A stretch of DNA of 64,000 nucleotides, from positions 311,137 to 375,136 of the forward strand of contig NZ_KL370760.1 of assembly GCF_000701265.1 (NCBI RefSeq), written 5' to 3'. A program made the position numbers and the translations under genes. The notes beneath the pieces were generated by a model. The model saw nothing but the letters and a program-made list of their open reading frames with translations, ran no database searches and was not told where the DNA came from. This document shows, one piece after another, positions 40,380 to 52,926 of the stretch. How positions within the stretch are numbered: position 1 is the stretch's first letter; the number at the start of each line of letters is the position of its first letter. The stretch comes from Legionella wadsworthii DSM 21896 = ATCC 33877. GTDB lineage: Bacteria > Pseudomonadota > Gammaproteobacteria > Legionellales > Legionellaceae.

Positions 40380-40798
40380 TTAACACCCCCGACTTTACAA
40401 AAATTTTACAAAGTGTCTTAGAAAGTACATTATCATTTACAATGCTTTTTGACAAGAACTTTCTGTATGTTTTTTTTACAGAATGTTTCAAATCAGTAAA
40501 GACACTGACTCGTTTCCTTATCTAGATAAAGAAAAATACAATTTATCATCTTTTAGTAATAAGAATGCTCAAAGTAAACTGATTGAGGTCTTAAATTCTT
40601 GTTATAGTGTTCCGCGATTTGCAATTTTCTAAATACACGTGCATGGGTTTAAACATTTCACACCGATGAAATTGTAGATACTCGTTTATGTTGAAATGGG
40701 ACATTTCCAAGTAACTGCCTTGTACGCGCCCTATGTTGACTAAAGGGTGTGCACTACAATTCACAGCTGTTTTCCTAAGGAAGGAAAGAGTGAGACAA
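40380..40798. other. Intergenic region between mnmE and the membrane protein
   Basis: This 419-base stretch contains no convincing RNA gene or terminator. It includes the upstream region of the 554-aa gene and a possible 49-codon frame (40483-40632). An imperfect TTCCTAAGGAA palindrome lies just past the mnmE stop. Confidence 0.4.
40483..40632 (+). CDS. Possible small protein of 49 aa
   Basis: An ATG opens a 49-codon frame ending in PRFAIF. No ribosome site precedes it, only a T-rich stretch. The peptide is polar and begins MFQISKDTDSFPYLDKEKYN, which looks protein-like rather than random, but there is no match I can name. Could be a remnant of a decayed gene. Confidence 0.2.
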   Translation: MFQISKDTDSFPYLDKEKYNLSSFSNKNAQSKLIEVLNSCYSVPRFAIF

Positions 40799-42163
40799 TT
40801 ATTTGCCAATACAAAAACTGGAAAAGATACGGCCTAATAAGTCGTCAGAACTAAATTCTCCCGTTATCTCGCATAAACTTTGATGCGCTTTTCGTAAATC
40901 TTCTGCCAATAATTCCCCAGCTCGATGTTCGGTCAGTTGTTTTTGTCCCATTAACAGTAATTTTTTAGCATCATCTAAAGCTTGCAAATGCCGCCTTCTT
41001 GCAAGAAAGTTTCCTTCATTGGGTTGATAGCCTGCAACATTTTTAATTAATAGCTTCAAGCCTTCAATTCCTTCTCCAGATTTCGCAGACAGATACACGG
41101 TATGGCCTTGTACTTCTGCTTTACAATTTAATGTATCAATTTTGTTAAATATGGTGATTATAGGGATTTCTGAAGGCAATACATTTTTTACTTCCTCCGA
41201 TAAATCATGATGTTGTTCTAAATCATTGAGATCGACTACGAGCAAAACACAATCTGCTTTTTTCAATTCTTCCCAAGCCCTTTTGATTCCTTCCTTCTCA
41301 ACCACATCATCCGAATCGCGTAAGCCTGCAGTATCAATAATATGTAATGGAATATCATCGAGTAAAATATGTTCTCTCATTATATCGCGTGTTGTGCCCG
41401 CGATTTCAGTCACTATCGCTACATCACGCCCAGCCAGGTGGTTAATCAAAGTCGATTTTCCTGCATTAGGCCTACCGGCAATCACAACCGATAATCCTTC
41501 CCGTAAAATGACTCCTTGAGTTGCTTGAGATCTTATTGAATCTAGATCACTTAGAATATTTTGCAATAAATGGGCTACTTTACCATCGCCAAGAAAATCA
41601 ATTTCTTCCTCGGGAAAGTCTATGGCAGCCTCCACATACAAGCGCAAATGAATAATCTTCTCATTTAAATCATTAATTTTTTGCGAGAATTCCCCCTGGA
41701 GGGATTTTACAGCCATGCGAGCAGCTGTTTGAGAACTGGATTGAATTAAATCTGCAATGGCTTCTGCCTGGGCTAAATCAATTTTATCATTTAAAAATGC
41801 ACGCTCAGAAAATTCACCAGGACGAGCCATTCGAGCACCTAATTGTATGCTGGCTTGAATGAGCATATCCAGAACAATAGGGGAGCCGTGCGCATGAATC
41901 TCAACAACATCTTCGCCGGTAAATGAGTAAGGGGCTTTGAAATAAAGCATAATCCCTTGGTCAATTAAATTTATGTTTTGATCAGAAGGTCCACCTACAG
42001 AAGATGAGTAAAAGGAACAGAAAGTAGCGACACGTGGCTGTAATATTTTATTGCCATTAAGGGATATGGCAATAGAGAAAGCTTTTGGGCCAGATAATCT
42101 GATAATGCCGACCCCACCTCGTCCGGGTGGGGTCGCTGTAGCGACTATTGTTTCAGTGGACAT
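40799..42163 (-). CDS. mnmE: tRNA uridine-5-carboxymethylaminomethyl modification GTPase MnmE
   Basis: A 454-aa protein (TrmE) that with MnmG makes cmnm5U34 in tRNAs. Domains: an N-terminal tetrahydrofolate-binding domain ([18 protein letters not shown]), a helical domain, and an inserted G domain with GRPNAGKST at 230-238 and DTAGLRD. The C-terminal CIGK motif supplies the conserved cysteine. The gene directly follows yidC with no gap, in the usual rpmH-rnpA-yidD-yidC-mnmE order. Confidence 0.97.
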   Translation of the reverse strand: MSTETIVATATPPGRGGVGIIRLSGPKAFSIAISLNGNKILQPRVATFCSFYSSSVGGPSDQNINLIDQGIMLYFKAPYSFTGEDVVEIHAHGSPIVLDMLIQASIQLGARMARPGEFSERAFLNDKIDLAQAEAIADLIQSSSQTAARMAVKSLQGEFSQKINDLNEKIIHLRLYVEAAIDFPEEEIDFLGDGKVAHLLQNILSDLDSIRSQATQGVILREGLSVVIAGRPNAGKSTLINHLAGRDVAIVTEIAGTTRDIMREHILLDDIPLHIIDTAGLRDSDDVVEKEGIKRAWEELKKADCVLLVVDLNDLEQHHDLSEEVKNVLPSEIPIITIFNKIDTLNCKAEVQGHTVYLSAKSGEGIEGLKLLIKNVAGYQPNEGNFLARRRHLQALDDAKKLLLMGQKQLTEHRAGELLAEDLRKAHQSLCEITGEFSSDDLLGRIFSSFCIGK

Positions 42164-43843
42164 TTATTTTACTGTAACCAGTTTTTTTGCTGGTTTTTCA
42201 TCGGAATATTTACGGGTAATATACCATTGTTGCAATATAGATAAGGTGTTATTCACAATCCAATACAACACCAAACCTGCAGGAAAATTCCAAAATAGCC
42301 CTGTAAACAGCACAGGTAAAAACATCATCACTTTTGCTTGCATCGGATCGGGCGGTGCTGGATTTAACTTTTGTTGTACCAGCATTGTAGCACCCATTAT
42401 CAGTGGCAGCACATGATAAGGATCGGGCGACGCTAAGTCTTTAATCCAGAGAATAAAGGGAGCTTGCCTTAATTCCACACTTTCTAATAAAACCCAATAC
42501 AAAGCAATGAACACGGGAATTTGGATTAATATGGGCAAACAACCGCCTAAAGGATTTACCTTTTCTTGTTTGTAAAGCTCCATAGTTGCTTGACTGATTT
42601 TTGCTTTATCATCGCCATAACGTTCACGCAAGGCTTGTAATTTTGGTTGTAATTTACGCATTCCAGCCATCGATTTATAACTGGCAGCAGAAAGCCGATA
42701 AAAGGCTAATTTAATTAAGATGGTCACTAAAACAATAGACCAACCCCAATTACCGATAAAATTATAAATCGCTTTCATCACCGAAAATAATACCGACGAT
42801 AAAAACCATAAAATTCCATAATCAACGGTGAGATCAAGCGAAGGTGCAATATTTTTTAACACGCTTGTTATCTCTGGACCGACATACAATCGAGATCCAA
42901 CCGTGGCCTGTTCTTCTGGTTTCACTGTAATGGGTTTGCTTACGGCACCGATGGTATAATCATTATTTACCGCTCGGGTATAAAATTTATTGTTGTCACT
43001 AGGATTAGGTATCCAGGCACTTAAAAAATAGTGCTGCTGCATGGCAATCCATCCACCTTTACTGTCCACATCCAGGTTTGCTTTATTCATATCGCTAAAG
43101 CTTACTTTTTGGTAGCGGTGTTTACCTGGCTCTGAATAAGAAGCACCTGTAAAAGAACCCACGTGAAATACACTGGATTTATCTTCTTTAGGTGAACTAC
43201 GCAGTAATTGAGTGTTTAAGTAACCAGTCCAATCCGTATTACCCTTATTTGCAATTTTATAGTTTACATCGATTAAATAACTGCCTTTGTTGAAAGTAAA
43301 TTCTTTTTTTACCTCAAGGCCTTCATTATTTGTTCCTGTCAGGGTAACGGTAAGCTGTTTTTGATCCGACTCTAACTCGTATTGTTGTTTTGGGCTTGTA
43401 AAATCCAAGTTGAGCGCTTGGACATTTTGTCCCGAAGCAACAAAGAGATTACTGTTTGCTACATAACGCTCATGGGGTTGATTTTGCAACAGAAGAAATG
43501 GTTTGTTTTTCTCATCGACGCTTTCTGGATAAGCCAGAAGCTTGCTGGAAACAACATCGCCTTGTTGCAAATCAATAGCAACATCCAAAACATCGGTTGT
43601 TACATGGATCAGTGATGCATTGTTTTTGTTTGTTTGTTCCGAACTTAGATTGATAGGGGTAGATGTGGACGTATTGGATGGTCCTGGTGTTACTTGAGGC
43701 AATAAAGGCTGCCCATTCGGTTCTTGGCTGCTTACCTGCTCTGTTGGTGCTGGTTTGGCAGGATAATCTATTTGCCAGGAATTCCAAAGTGATAAACTAA
43801 CTAGCGCGAGCGCCATATACAAAATAATACGTCGAATATCCAT
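42164..43843 (-). CDS. yidC: Membrane protein insertase YidC
   Basis: A 559-aa insertase that helps place proteins, including Fo subunits, in the inner membrane. The N-terminal membrane anchor is followed by a large periplasmic beta domain (about 60-340) and the conserved five-helix core with [29 protein letters not shown] and [16 protein letters not shown]. The conserved Arg is in [13 protein letters not shown]'s preceding helix region. The ATG overlaps the yidD stop (TGATG), indicating coupling. An upstream TTG one codon earlier is also open. Confidence 0.96.
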   Translation of the reverse strand: MDIRRIILYMALALVSLSLWNSWQIDYPAKPAPTEQVSSQEPNGQPLLPQVTPGPSNTSTSTPINLSSEQTNKNNASLIHVTTDVLDVAIDLQQGDVVSSKLLAYPESVDEKNKPFLLLQNQPHERYVANSNLFVASGQNVQALNLDFTSPKQQYELESDQKQLTVTLTGTNNEGLEVKKEFTFNKGSYLIDVNYKIANKGNTDWTGYLNTQLLRSSPKEDKSSVFHVGSFTGASYSEPGKHRYQKVSFSDMNKANLDVDSKGGWIAMQQHYFLSAWIPNPSDNNKFYTRAVNNDYTIGAVSKPITVKPEEQATVGSRLYVGPEITSVLKNIAPSLDLTVDYGILWFLSSVLFSVMKAIYNFIGNWGWSIVLVTILIKLAFYRLSAASYKSMAGMRKLQPKLQALRERYGDDKAKISQATMELYKQEKVNPLGGCLPILIQIPVFIALYWVLLESVELRQAPFILWIKDLASPDPYHVLPLIMGATMLVQQKLNPAPPDPMQAKVMMFLPVLFTGLFWNFPAGLVLYWIVNNTLSILQQWYITRKYSDEKPAKKLVTVK

Positions 43844-44091
43844 CAATGATTCTCGTTGTTGGGGAGTACTGGATCATAGCCACCGCGTGACCAAGGGTGG
43901 CAACGCAGTACTCTTTTTAAAGCCATCCATAAACCTTTGGTTATGCCACATTGTTGGATAGCGCTTTCAGCATATTGTGAACAACTTGGGTAATATCGGC
44001 AACTTGGTTTTAACAAGGGGCTAAGTAAATACTGATACAGCTTGATGGGTAAACAAACTATTTTTCGTAACATGAGATTAATTTTTTCCAT
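43843..44091 (-). CDS. yidD: Membrane protein insertion efficiency factor YidD
   Basis: An 82-aa member of the UPF0161 family with the Cys-rich motif [15 protein letters not shown] and the basic [12 protein letters not shown] signature. It assists YidC-dependent insertion at the inner membrane. The gene overlaps rnpA by 34 bases from the chosen start; a later ATG (MLRKIVC, 44073) is also possible. Confidence 0.93.
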   Translation of the reverse strand: MEKINLMLRKIVCLPIKLYQYLLSPLLKPSCRYYPSCSQYAESAIQQCGITKGLWMALKRVLRCHPWSRGGYDPVLPNNENH

Positions 44092-44402
44092 GTTTTGCCC
44101 ATTCTTGCATTGATCACTGCATTTGTTTGTTTGATTAAGCCTTGTCTTGCTAAAAAAACGATATCGACTGCAGGTAATTCTTCTTGCCTAAAGCTTTCTC
44201 TTAACAGCCGTTTAATACGATTTCGATCATGAGCCTTTGCTATCATTTTTTTTGATAACGCCAGCCCAAGTCGTGCATAACCTAAATTATTCTCTCTAAA
44301 GAGAATGACAAATTCGGATGTTACTAACTTTATAGGTTGTTCAAACACATGATTATAATCTTTTTTTGTTAATAATCTTTGTGTTTTTTTAAATGCATAC
44401 AC
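44058..44402 (-). CDS. rnpA: Ribonuclease P protein component
   Basis: The 114-aa protein subunit of RNase P, which trims 5' leaders of tRNA precursors with the catalytic RNA (rnpB is not in the window). The signature [16 protein letters not shown] is intact. The start is a GTG directly after the rpmH TAA, typical of this pair. It is usually expressed from the rpmH promoter. Confidence 0.95.
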   Translation of the reverse strand: MYAFKKTQRLLTKKDYNHVFEQPIKLVTSEFVILFRENNLGYARLGLALSKKMIAKAHDRNRIKRLLRESFRQEELPAVDIVFLARQGLIKQTNAVINARMGKTWKKLISCYEK

Positions 44403-44537
44403 TTAAGCAGATAAACGCTTACGGCCTTTAGCGCGACGACGCTTAATGACTAATCTACCTGCACGAGTTGCCATACGCTCACGAAAACCATGATCACGTT
44501 TGCGTTTTAAGTTACTGGGTTGAAAGGTACGTTTCAT
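44403..44537 (-). CDS. rpmH: 50S ribosomal protein L34
   Basis: A 44-aa basic protein, [19 protein letters not shown] with the [18 protein letters not shown] tail, the standard L34. The longer upstream frame is rejected because it runs through a near-perfect promoter. First gene of the rpmH-rnpA-yidD-yidC-mnmE operon. Confidence 0.98.
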   Translation of the reverse strand: MKRTFQPSNLKRKRDHGFRERMATRAGRLVIKRRRAKGRKRLSA

Positions 44538-44571
44538 GATGAACCTGTTAATAAAAATTATGAGGTTGGCA

Positions 44572-44600
44572 ATAATAGAGAACTTTTTTTCTACTGTCAA
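44572..44600 (-). promoter_or_regulatory. Sigma70 promoter of the rpmH operon
   Basis: On the minus strand a perfect TTGACA (44600-44595), a 17-base spacer and TATTAT (44577-44572) lie 35 bases before the rpmH ATG. Confidence 0.85.
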
Positions 44601-44986
44601 TTTGAGTCTTTGATTATTTTTTGTCTCTTTTCTCTTTTTTTCAGAATTTGATTCACGAACGTGTTAATAACTACATTATTTTATATTTTTATATTTTTGT
44701 TTGTTATTGTGTTTTGATTTTGTGTTGATAAGTCTTAATTATTAATTAAAAACAAAAACTTACAGTGTATCAAACTATGTTTGTAAGCTCTTTTTTTTCC
44801 TGTGATCAAATTGTATGTATTTATAATTTTTGACTTATTCACTACTTTATTATCATCTTATACGCTACATTTGATCCCGTTTATTCATAGTTAACTTGAT
44901 CCAATGTGTGCTTATTTTATTCTTATTATTTTGTTATTGGGATTAAACCCATTCTCTTTGGTTGATTTTTTAGGTTAGGAATAATT
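44601..44986. other. oriC: AT-rich region, part of probable oriC region
   Basis: This 386-base non-coding stretch lies where leftward (rpmH) and rightward (dnaA) genes diverge. It is extremely AT-rich with long T runs. Four sequences match the DnaA box TTATNCACA at 8 of 9 positions: 44662-44670, 44723-44731, 44835-44843 and 44881-44889. There is no perfect box here, so origin function is inferred from position and composition; the region just before dnaA (45962-46215) is the other candidate. Confidence 0.4.
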
Positions 44987-45961
44987 ATGATTTTAAAATC
45001 AGCTTTAAATGGTATCGGAACCGGTGCAGGGGTTGCATGGCCATTTTTCGGTATTCTTTTTGCTGTAGTTGGGGGATCAGTTGCCAGTTTTCTTTCTTTA
45101 GCTCTGGGAATTGTTTCAATAACCTTATTTATTTCAGTTGGCTTTCTTATCTTTTATCTGTCTTATCAAGAACAAAAGACCTTAGAACAAGAGTTTCAAC
45201 AACAATTTATTAAAAATAAAACCAAATTATCTATAGATATTCTTGATTATATAAAAAGTATTGAACAGATATATTATTATGAAAATCCTGATCTAAGTTT
45301 CAATGAATTCTTTAAAATCAAGTTAGATCGTGATCTGATTCAGATAGGTCGTATGGATAAAACTTCTTCTTTATACAAAATTTTATCCATAATGAAAGAA
45401 GAATATGAATCAAATCAGAGCCTTCCAAAAAGCGAATGTATCCTGCAACGAATTGCGCATCTATCAGAGGACCAACCTGTCCCATTATATACAAAAATAA
45501 CTCCTTCATTTTGTGCTTTTGTAGGTGCTTTCGGATCTTTAGCCGGATGTAGCGCCGGGATTTCGGGTTTGCTTACAGGCATTGGTGTATTTACAAGTTT
45601 TGCTGCTTTTCCCCTATTAGGATGTGGTATTTTGGCATTTGCCTTAATCACAGCAACGCTTTTAGCTTATGAGGTATTTCTGAGTTCAGAAGAAGATTTT
45701 ACAAAAAAGCAGAATAATAAAATGATGAAAGAGATGCACCAACAACTAAGTAAAGCTACTTTGGAGCGTCTCATCAATACAACCTATGCTTCTAAATCTT
45801 TATTAACACCCGGCGAAAATGAACAAATCTCGGATCAAAAGAACCAAAATATGCCGACTTGTCTTTTTACCCTAATCAAGCCGGGGATATCTTTTTTTAA
45901 TCATGAAAAAATGAATCCTTTGCTGAACCACACAGTTTATGATGCTTATTATTCACTATAG
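44987..45961 (+). CDS. Membrane protein of unknown function inserted between rpmH and dnaA
   Basis: A 324-aa protein with two pairs of hydrophobic segments, at about 14-32 and 37-59, and at 176-198 and 200-231. They are Gly/Ala/Ser-rich. A charged helical middle (60-165) and a polar C-terminal tail (235-324) complete it. No family was recognised. The membrane-hairpin plus coiled-coil style resembles the 554-aa protein beside mnmE and many Legionella translocated proteins. The ATG lacks a strong ribosome site (TTAGGAATAATT precedes). In L. pneumophila, as I recall, rpmH and dnaA are adjacent, so this would be an acquired gene. Confidence 0.6.
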   Translation: MILKSALNGIGTGAGVAWPFFGILFAVVGGSVASFLSLALGIVSITLFISVGFLIFYLSYQEQKTLEQEFQQQFIKNKTKLSIDILDYIKSIEQIYYYENPDLSFNEFFKIKLDRDLIQIGRMDKTSSLYKILSIMKEEYESNQSLPKSECILQRIAHLSEDQPVPLYTKITPSFCAFVGAFGSLAGCSAGISGLLTGIGVFTSFAAFPLLGCGILAFALITATLLAYEVFLSSEEDFTKKQNNKMMKEMHQQLSKATLERLINTTYASKSLLTPGENEQISDQKNQNMPTCLFTLIKPGISFFNHEKMNPLLNHTVYDAYYSL

Positions 45962-46008
45962 AACTATAATAAATGGTTTTTTAGGTTATTCAGGCAGGTT
46001 TTAAAAAA

Positions 46009-46017
46009 ATATCCACA
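46009..46017 (+). promoter_or_regulatory. Near-perfect DnaA box (ATATCCACA)
   Basis: Matches TTATCCACA at 8 of 9 positions and faces the perfect box at 46025-46033, with which it forms an 8-bp inverted repeat. Confidence 0.55.
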
Positions 46018-46024
46018 CTTTTTT

Positions 46025-46033
46025 TGTGGATAA
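46025..46033 (-). promoter_or_regulatory. DnaA box (TTATCCACA) upstream of dnaA
   Basis: TGTGGATAA on the plus strand is the complement of the consensus box. A TATAAT (46058-46063) lies 24 bases downstream with no clear -35, so bound DnaA would abut the dnaA promoter. This is the usual site of dnaA autoregulation. Confidence 0.65.
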
Positions 46034-46233
46034 CTTTTCTTTATCCGAAAGGCTGAGTATAATTACTTCGCAGCAGCACCTTAGTGAATCGAATACTACT
46101 ATTTCACTTCATGCACAGTAATTTCATGCTTAATTAACTTGCTGTCCAGGTACTTTCAGTGGCATATTTAAATGCTGTGGCTAATTAGTTTTTACATTCT
46201 TTTTACCACCCTTCTTTGATGAGGAGTTATGTT

Positions 46234-47616
46234 GTGTCAGCATCTGTTTGGCAAAAATGTTTAGGTCTATTACAAGATGAATATTCTGCTCAACAATTTA
46301 ATACCTGGTTGCGTCCTTTACAGGCTCATTCAGATGAGCAACGTTTAATATTATTTGCACCCAATCGTTTTGTTGTGGATTGGGTAAAAAAACATTTTTT
46401 TTCGCGTATTGAAGAGCTTATCAAGCAATTTTGCGGCGATGAAATCAAATCTATTTCTATAGAAATTGGAAGTAAAACTTCCACTGCAGATTCGGATTCG
46501 AGTTCTTCTGGATCATTTTTGCCTGAAGTAACTACCTCTGCCCCAGTCAGTTCCAATGCAATCAAACTGGGCCCTAAGAAAGCAGTTGATTATAAAAGCA
46601 GTCATTTAAACAAAAAGTTCGTTTTTGAAAGTTTTGTCGAAGGAAATTCCAACCAACTTGCCCGTGCTGCTTCCATGCAAGTTGCTGAACGGCCGGGGGA
46701 TGCTTATAACCCTTTGTTTATTTATGGTGGCGTGGGTTTGGGAAAAACGCATTTAATGCATGCGATAGGTAATTCCATCTTAAAGAATAATCCTGATGCG
46801 AAAATACTTTATTTACACTCCGAACGTTTCGTTGCGGATATGGTTAAGGCAATTCAAACGAATTCAATTAATGAGTTTAAGCGTTTTTATAGATCTTTAA
46901 ATGCCTTGCTTATTGATGATATCCAGTTTTTTGCAGGAAAAGATCGCTCCCAGGAGGAGTTTTTCCATACTTTTAATGCTTTATTGGAAGGACAGCAACA
47001 AATTATTTTAACAAGTGATCGCTATCCAAAGGAAATTGAAGGCATGGAAGAGCGATTAAAATCCAGATTTGGTTGGGGATTAACTGTTGCAGTAGAACCC
47101 CCTGAGCTTGAAACCCGTGTGGCCATTTTAATTAGTAAGGCAGAACAATCTAATATTGAATTGCCCTACGAGGTTGCTTTCTTTATAGCAAAACGAATCC
47201 GTTCAAACGTAAGAGAGCTCGAAGGAGCGCTGCGCAGAGTAATTGCAAATGCCCACTTTACCGGTAAACCGATCACGATTGAATTTGTTCACGAAGCATT
47301 ACGTGATCTTTTGGCATTACAAGATAAGTTGGTAACCATTGAGAATATTCAAAAAACAGTCGCTGAGTATTATAAGGTCAAAGTGGCTGATATATTATCA
47401 AAGCGTCGAAGCCGTTCTATTGCCCGGCCACGCCAGATGGCGATGGCCTTAAGTAAAGAATTAACCAATCATAGTTTGCCGGAAATAGGCGATCATTTTG
47501 GAGGCCGCGATCATACCACAGTGATTCATGCATGTAGAAAAGTTAAAGAGTTGATTCAAGATGATAGTGATTTTGCGGAAGACTATAAAAATCTCATGCG
47601 TATTTTATCTTCCTAA
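46234..47616 (+). CDS. dnaA: Chromosomal replication initiator protein DnaA
   Basis: A 460-aa AAA+ initiator that opens oriC. The start is a GTG (VSASVWQKC) with GAGGAG 7 bases upstream, which aligns with the N-terminus of E. coli DnaA; the frame from 46216 is six codons too long. Domain I covers about 1-78, a Ser-rich linker 79-108, and the AAA+ domain has Walker [10 protein letters not shown] at 165-173 and Walker [10 protein letters not shown]. Domain IV ends with the DNA-binding signature [15 protein letters not shown]. It heads dnaA-dnaN-recF-gyrB. Confidence 0.98.
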   Translation: MSASVWQKCLGLLQDEYSAQQFNTWLRPLQAHSDEQRLILFAPNRFVVDWVKKHFFSRIEELIKQFCGDEIKSISIEIGSKTSTADSDSSSSGSFLPEVTTSAPVSSNAIKLGPKKAVDYKSSHLNKKFVFESFVEGNSNQLARAASMQVAERPGDAYNPLFIYGGVGLGKTHLMHAIGNSILKNNPDAKILYLHSERFVADMVKAIQTNSINEFKRFYRSLNALLIDDIQFFAGKDRSQEEFFHTFNALLEGQQQIILTSDRYPKEIEGMEERLKSRFGWGLTVAVEPPELETRVAILISKAEQSNIELPYEVAFFIAKRIRSNVRELEGALRRVIANAHFTGKPITIEFVHEALRDLLALQDKLVTIENIQKTVAEYYKVKVADILSKRRSRSIARPRQMAMALSKELTNHSLPEIGDHFGGRDHTTVIHACRKVKELIQDDSDFAEDYKNLMRILSS

Positions 47617-47868
47617 TGCATGAAATATCAAAGGTGAATTTTAAAATCTTGCGAAACCTTCGATCGCTTCATCCGCATATTCAGCTTCTTACTGAATTGT
47701 GAAAGCTGTCAATGATACAGTTTAAAACATGCAGACAAATGGTTTATAGTCTTTTTGGCATGGATCAGAACACTAGAATGATCTCAAAAATGATGCTGGT
47801 TGTGATAACATGCAAATTTGTAAAAGATTGTATTTTTTTCGTTATTTAAGTGAATATGGAGTTCTATC

Positions 47869-48972
47869 TTGTTTAAATTCGCTATAAAAAAAGAGAATTT
47901 ACTCTCACCGCTACTCGCAGTAGCTGGTGCTGTCGATAAGAAACAATCTTTAGCTATTTTGTCGAATTTTTATCTGAAACTATCTGATGGTACTTTGAAA
48001 ATCACTGCGACGGATTTAGAAATTGAAATTTCAGCTCAGGTTTCTTGTGAATCAGGGGAAGATGTTGGAAGTATCACTGTTCCTGCAAAAAAGTTTATCG
48101 ATATCATTCGTTCACTGGATGATGAACCTAGCCCTAATATCATAGTGGATAAGGGGCTATTAACGATAAAGCAAGGGCGCAGCTCTTTTAAATTAACTAC
48201 TTTACCGGCTGAAGGTTATCCTCTCAGTGAGGATGAGTGCAATGAAGTAGAGTTAACCATTCCCCGATTGATTCTACTGAAATTATTGCAGTCGACCCAT
48301 TTTGCAATGGCGCAGCAAGACGTTCGCGTGTTCCTGAATGGTTTGTATCTTGATTTTGAACCTCATCTTATTTCTGCTGTTGCTACTGATGGACATCGTA
48401 TGGCCATTTGTCGCTATCCATGTGCCAATGACAGTGACAAAAAGTTGTTACTTCCCAAAAAAGGAATCCAAGAGTTGCTACGGCTCCTTAATGGTATTGA
48501 TGATGAAGACGTCTTATTGGCTGCAGGTAAATCACATTTCAAATTGATATCTCGTCAGTTTACCTTTTTATCAAAGTTAATCGAAGCGCGTTTTCCACCC
48601 TATACTAAAGCGATCCCTAAAAACCAGGACAAGCAAATCATTATAGATTGTTCTGTTTTTAAACGTGCTTTATCAAGAATTGTTATTCTGGCTCATGAAA
48701 AGTCAAGAGCTGTAATGCTTCATTTACAGCCCGGAATGTTAACTTTAATTGCGAATAATAATGAACAGGAAGAAGCCGTTGAATCCTTGACTGCAGAAAC
48801 TCAGGGTGAAGAATTAAAAATAGGATTAAATGCCAATTACTTACTTGATGTACTGTCACACTTTAATGAAGGACAAATTCGCTTGTCCTTATCGAATACT
48901 GACAGCAGTATTCTGATTGAGTCAGTGGATGTGGATAATTATCAGTACATTATAATGCCTATGAAAATATGA
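47869..48972 (+). CDS. dnaN: DNA polymerase III sliding clamp (beta subunit)
   Basis: A 367-aa clamp protein of three similar domains, with the KKENLLSPLLAVAGAVDKKQSLAILSNFYL N-terminus and C-terminal YQYIIMPMKI. The start is a TTG, with GGAG 8 bases before it; no ATG lies nearby in frame. It follows dnaA by 252 bases that hold no further gene, and its stop overlaps the recF ATG by 4 bases (ATGA). Confidence 0.97.
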   Translation: MFKFAIKKENLLSPLLAVAGAVDKKQSLAILSNFYLKLSDGTLKITATDLEIEISAQVSCESGEDVGSITVPAKKFIDIIRSLDDEPSPNIIVDKGLLTIKQGRSSFKLTTLPAEGYPLSEDECNEVELTIPRLILLKLLQSTHFAMAQQDVRVFLNGLYLDFEPHLISAVATDGHRMAICRYPCANDSDKKLLLPKKGIQELLRLLNGIDDEDVLLAAGKSHFKLISRQFTFLSKLIEARFPPYTKAIPKNQDKQIIIDCSVFKRALSRIVILAHEKSRAVMLHLQPGMLTLIANNNEQEEAVESLTAETQGEELKIGLNANYLLDVLSHFNEGQIRLSLSNTDSSILIESVDVDNYQYIIMPMKI

Positions 48973-50036
48973 TTCTTACTGAATTAAAAATTCATTATTT
49001 AAGAAATATTACCACGGCAAACCTGTTTTTATGTCCACGGTTTAATTTTATATATGGTCCAAACGGAAGCGGTAAAACATCAATTCTTGAAGCACTTTAT
49101 CTTTTAAGCTGTGGCCATTCCTTTCGATCTCGTGAAATTTCACCAGTTATCTCATATGATTACCACACTTTAACCGTATATTCACGCTCCCAGGATCAGG
49201 GATCAATTAGTATACAAAAATCAGAGTCCGAACCTACCCAAGTAAAACTAAATAACCAGTTCTGTTCTACCACGAGTCAATTGGCTTATGCTTTACCTTG
49301 CCAGGTTTTTTATTCTGATATTTTTCAAATTATTGATGCGGGGCCTTCCGAACGTCGGAGTCTATTAGATTGGGGACTGTTTCACGTGAAACACAATTAT
49401 CTATCTTTATGGAAAGAATATCGAAGAGTCCTAAAACAACGTAATGCACTTTTGAAGCAGCATGCTCCAGCCCATCATTTTATTCCGTGGAATAATCAAC
49501 TCTCTCAATTAGCAAACCAACTCCATCAGTTAAGAGATGCGTATTTTATTCAATGGGAACAAGCTTTTCATAATGTATTAAAACAATTGAGTCATCTCGA
49601 TTGCTCCATCTCCTATTATAAAGGATGGGATAAAAAAAATACGGGTAAAGATTTATTACAGGTTTTAGAAGATAATTTGGCCAGTGATCAGCAAAAATCC
49701 TATACCCAATATGGAGCGCATCAAGCGGATATTTTGATTGAAATAAATCAAAATAAGGCGAAACACGTTCTATCTCGAGGCCAACAGAAGATTATTTTAA
49801 TTGCCTTACGACTGGCGCAAGCCAATTTATTAGACAAAGATTGTTTGTATTTGTTTGATGATCTTATTGCTGAGTTGGATGAAGAACATCAAACAAAAAT
49901 CATGAAAGTTCTTTCAGAACGTAATGGCCAATATGTGATTACTTCTACTTGTTTTCCCAATCATCTCATTTCAAGTATTTCAAATGAAAGCTTCAATCTT
50001 TTTCAAATGGATGAAGGATTTATAAAGTCCGATTAA
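48969..50036 (+). CDS. recF: DNA replication and repair protein RecF
   Basis: A 355-aa SMC-like ATPase for single-strand gap repair, working with RecO and RecR. The Walker A motif GPNGSGKTS is at 30-38, a signature LSRGQQKIILIALRLAQ near 275, and Walker B CLYLFDDLIAELDEEH near 300. The ATG overlaps the dnaN stop. Usual gene order and length. Confidence 0.97.
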   Translation: MILTELKIHYLRNITTANLFLCPRFNFIYGPNGSGKTSILEALYLLSCGHSFRSREISPVISYDYHTLTVYSRSQDQGSISIQKSESEPTQVKLNNQFCSTTSQLAYALPCQVFYSDIFQIIDAGPSERRSLLDWGLFHVKHNYLSLWKEYRRVLKQRNALLKQHAPAHHFIPWNNQLSQLANQLHQLRDAYFIQWEQAFHNVLKQLSHLDCSISYYKGWDKKNTGKDLLQVLEDNLASDQQKSYTQYGAHQADILIEINQNKAKHVLSRGQQKIILIALRLAQANLLDKDCLYLFDDLIAELDEEHQTKIMKVLSERNGQYVITSTCFPNHLISSISNESFNLFQMDEGFIKSD

Positions 50037-50221
50037 ATGTTTCACGTGGAACATAAAAATGCTGAAAAAATCATCCCCAAAAAACAAGAAACAAGTATTT
50101 TATTCTTGACTTAGCTCTCTTTGCAGGACATTCATAAAACAATGTAAAGTTCCGCCATGACATATAAACCTAAAGCAAAATATGCTATGATAAGGTATTC
50201 AGAACACTACGATAGGGTTAA

Positions 50222-52651
<2,430 letters not shown>

Positions 52652-52688
52652 ACCCCCCATTTTTTTATCCCTGTAACTTTCTACTCTG

Positions 52689-52718
52689 AGGATTCCTTCT
52701 AAGGAATCCTTTTTTTTC
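52689..52718 (+). terminator. Rho-independent terminator of the dnaA-gyrB unit
   Basis: AGGATTCC and GGAATCCT form an 8-bp stem around TTCTAA, followed at once by seven T. Confidence 0.85.
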
Positions 52719-52926
52719 AGGACATTAACTGATTCAAACAATTATAGACAAAAGATACTACATATGACAGGATAAATGTCCTCTACAAACCTCTATGTGT
52801 CCATCCATACATGTTCTGTAGTAAAGTAAACTATTTCGTTTGTTGATCATATAGTTTTCAATTAGATTAATAGTTGTATTTCTAAAAACAAAAATCTAGC
52901 ACCAAGATTTATTATAAGGAGATACT

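Noticed and set aside
40380..40798. Possible small RNA or RNase P RNA near mnmE
   Set aside because: No conserved RNase P, 6S or tmRNA sequence or long stable pairing was found by eye.
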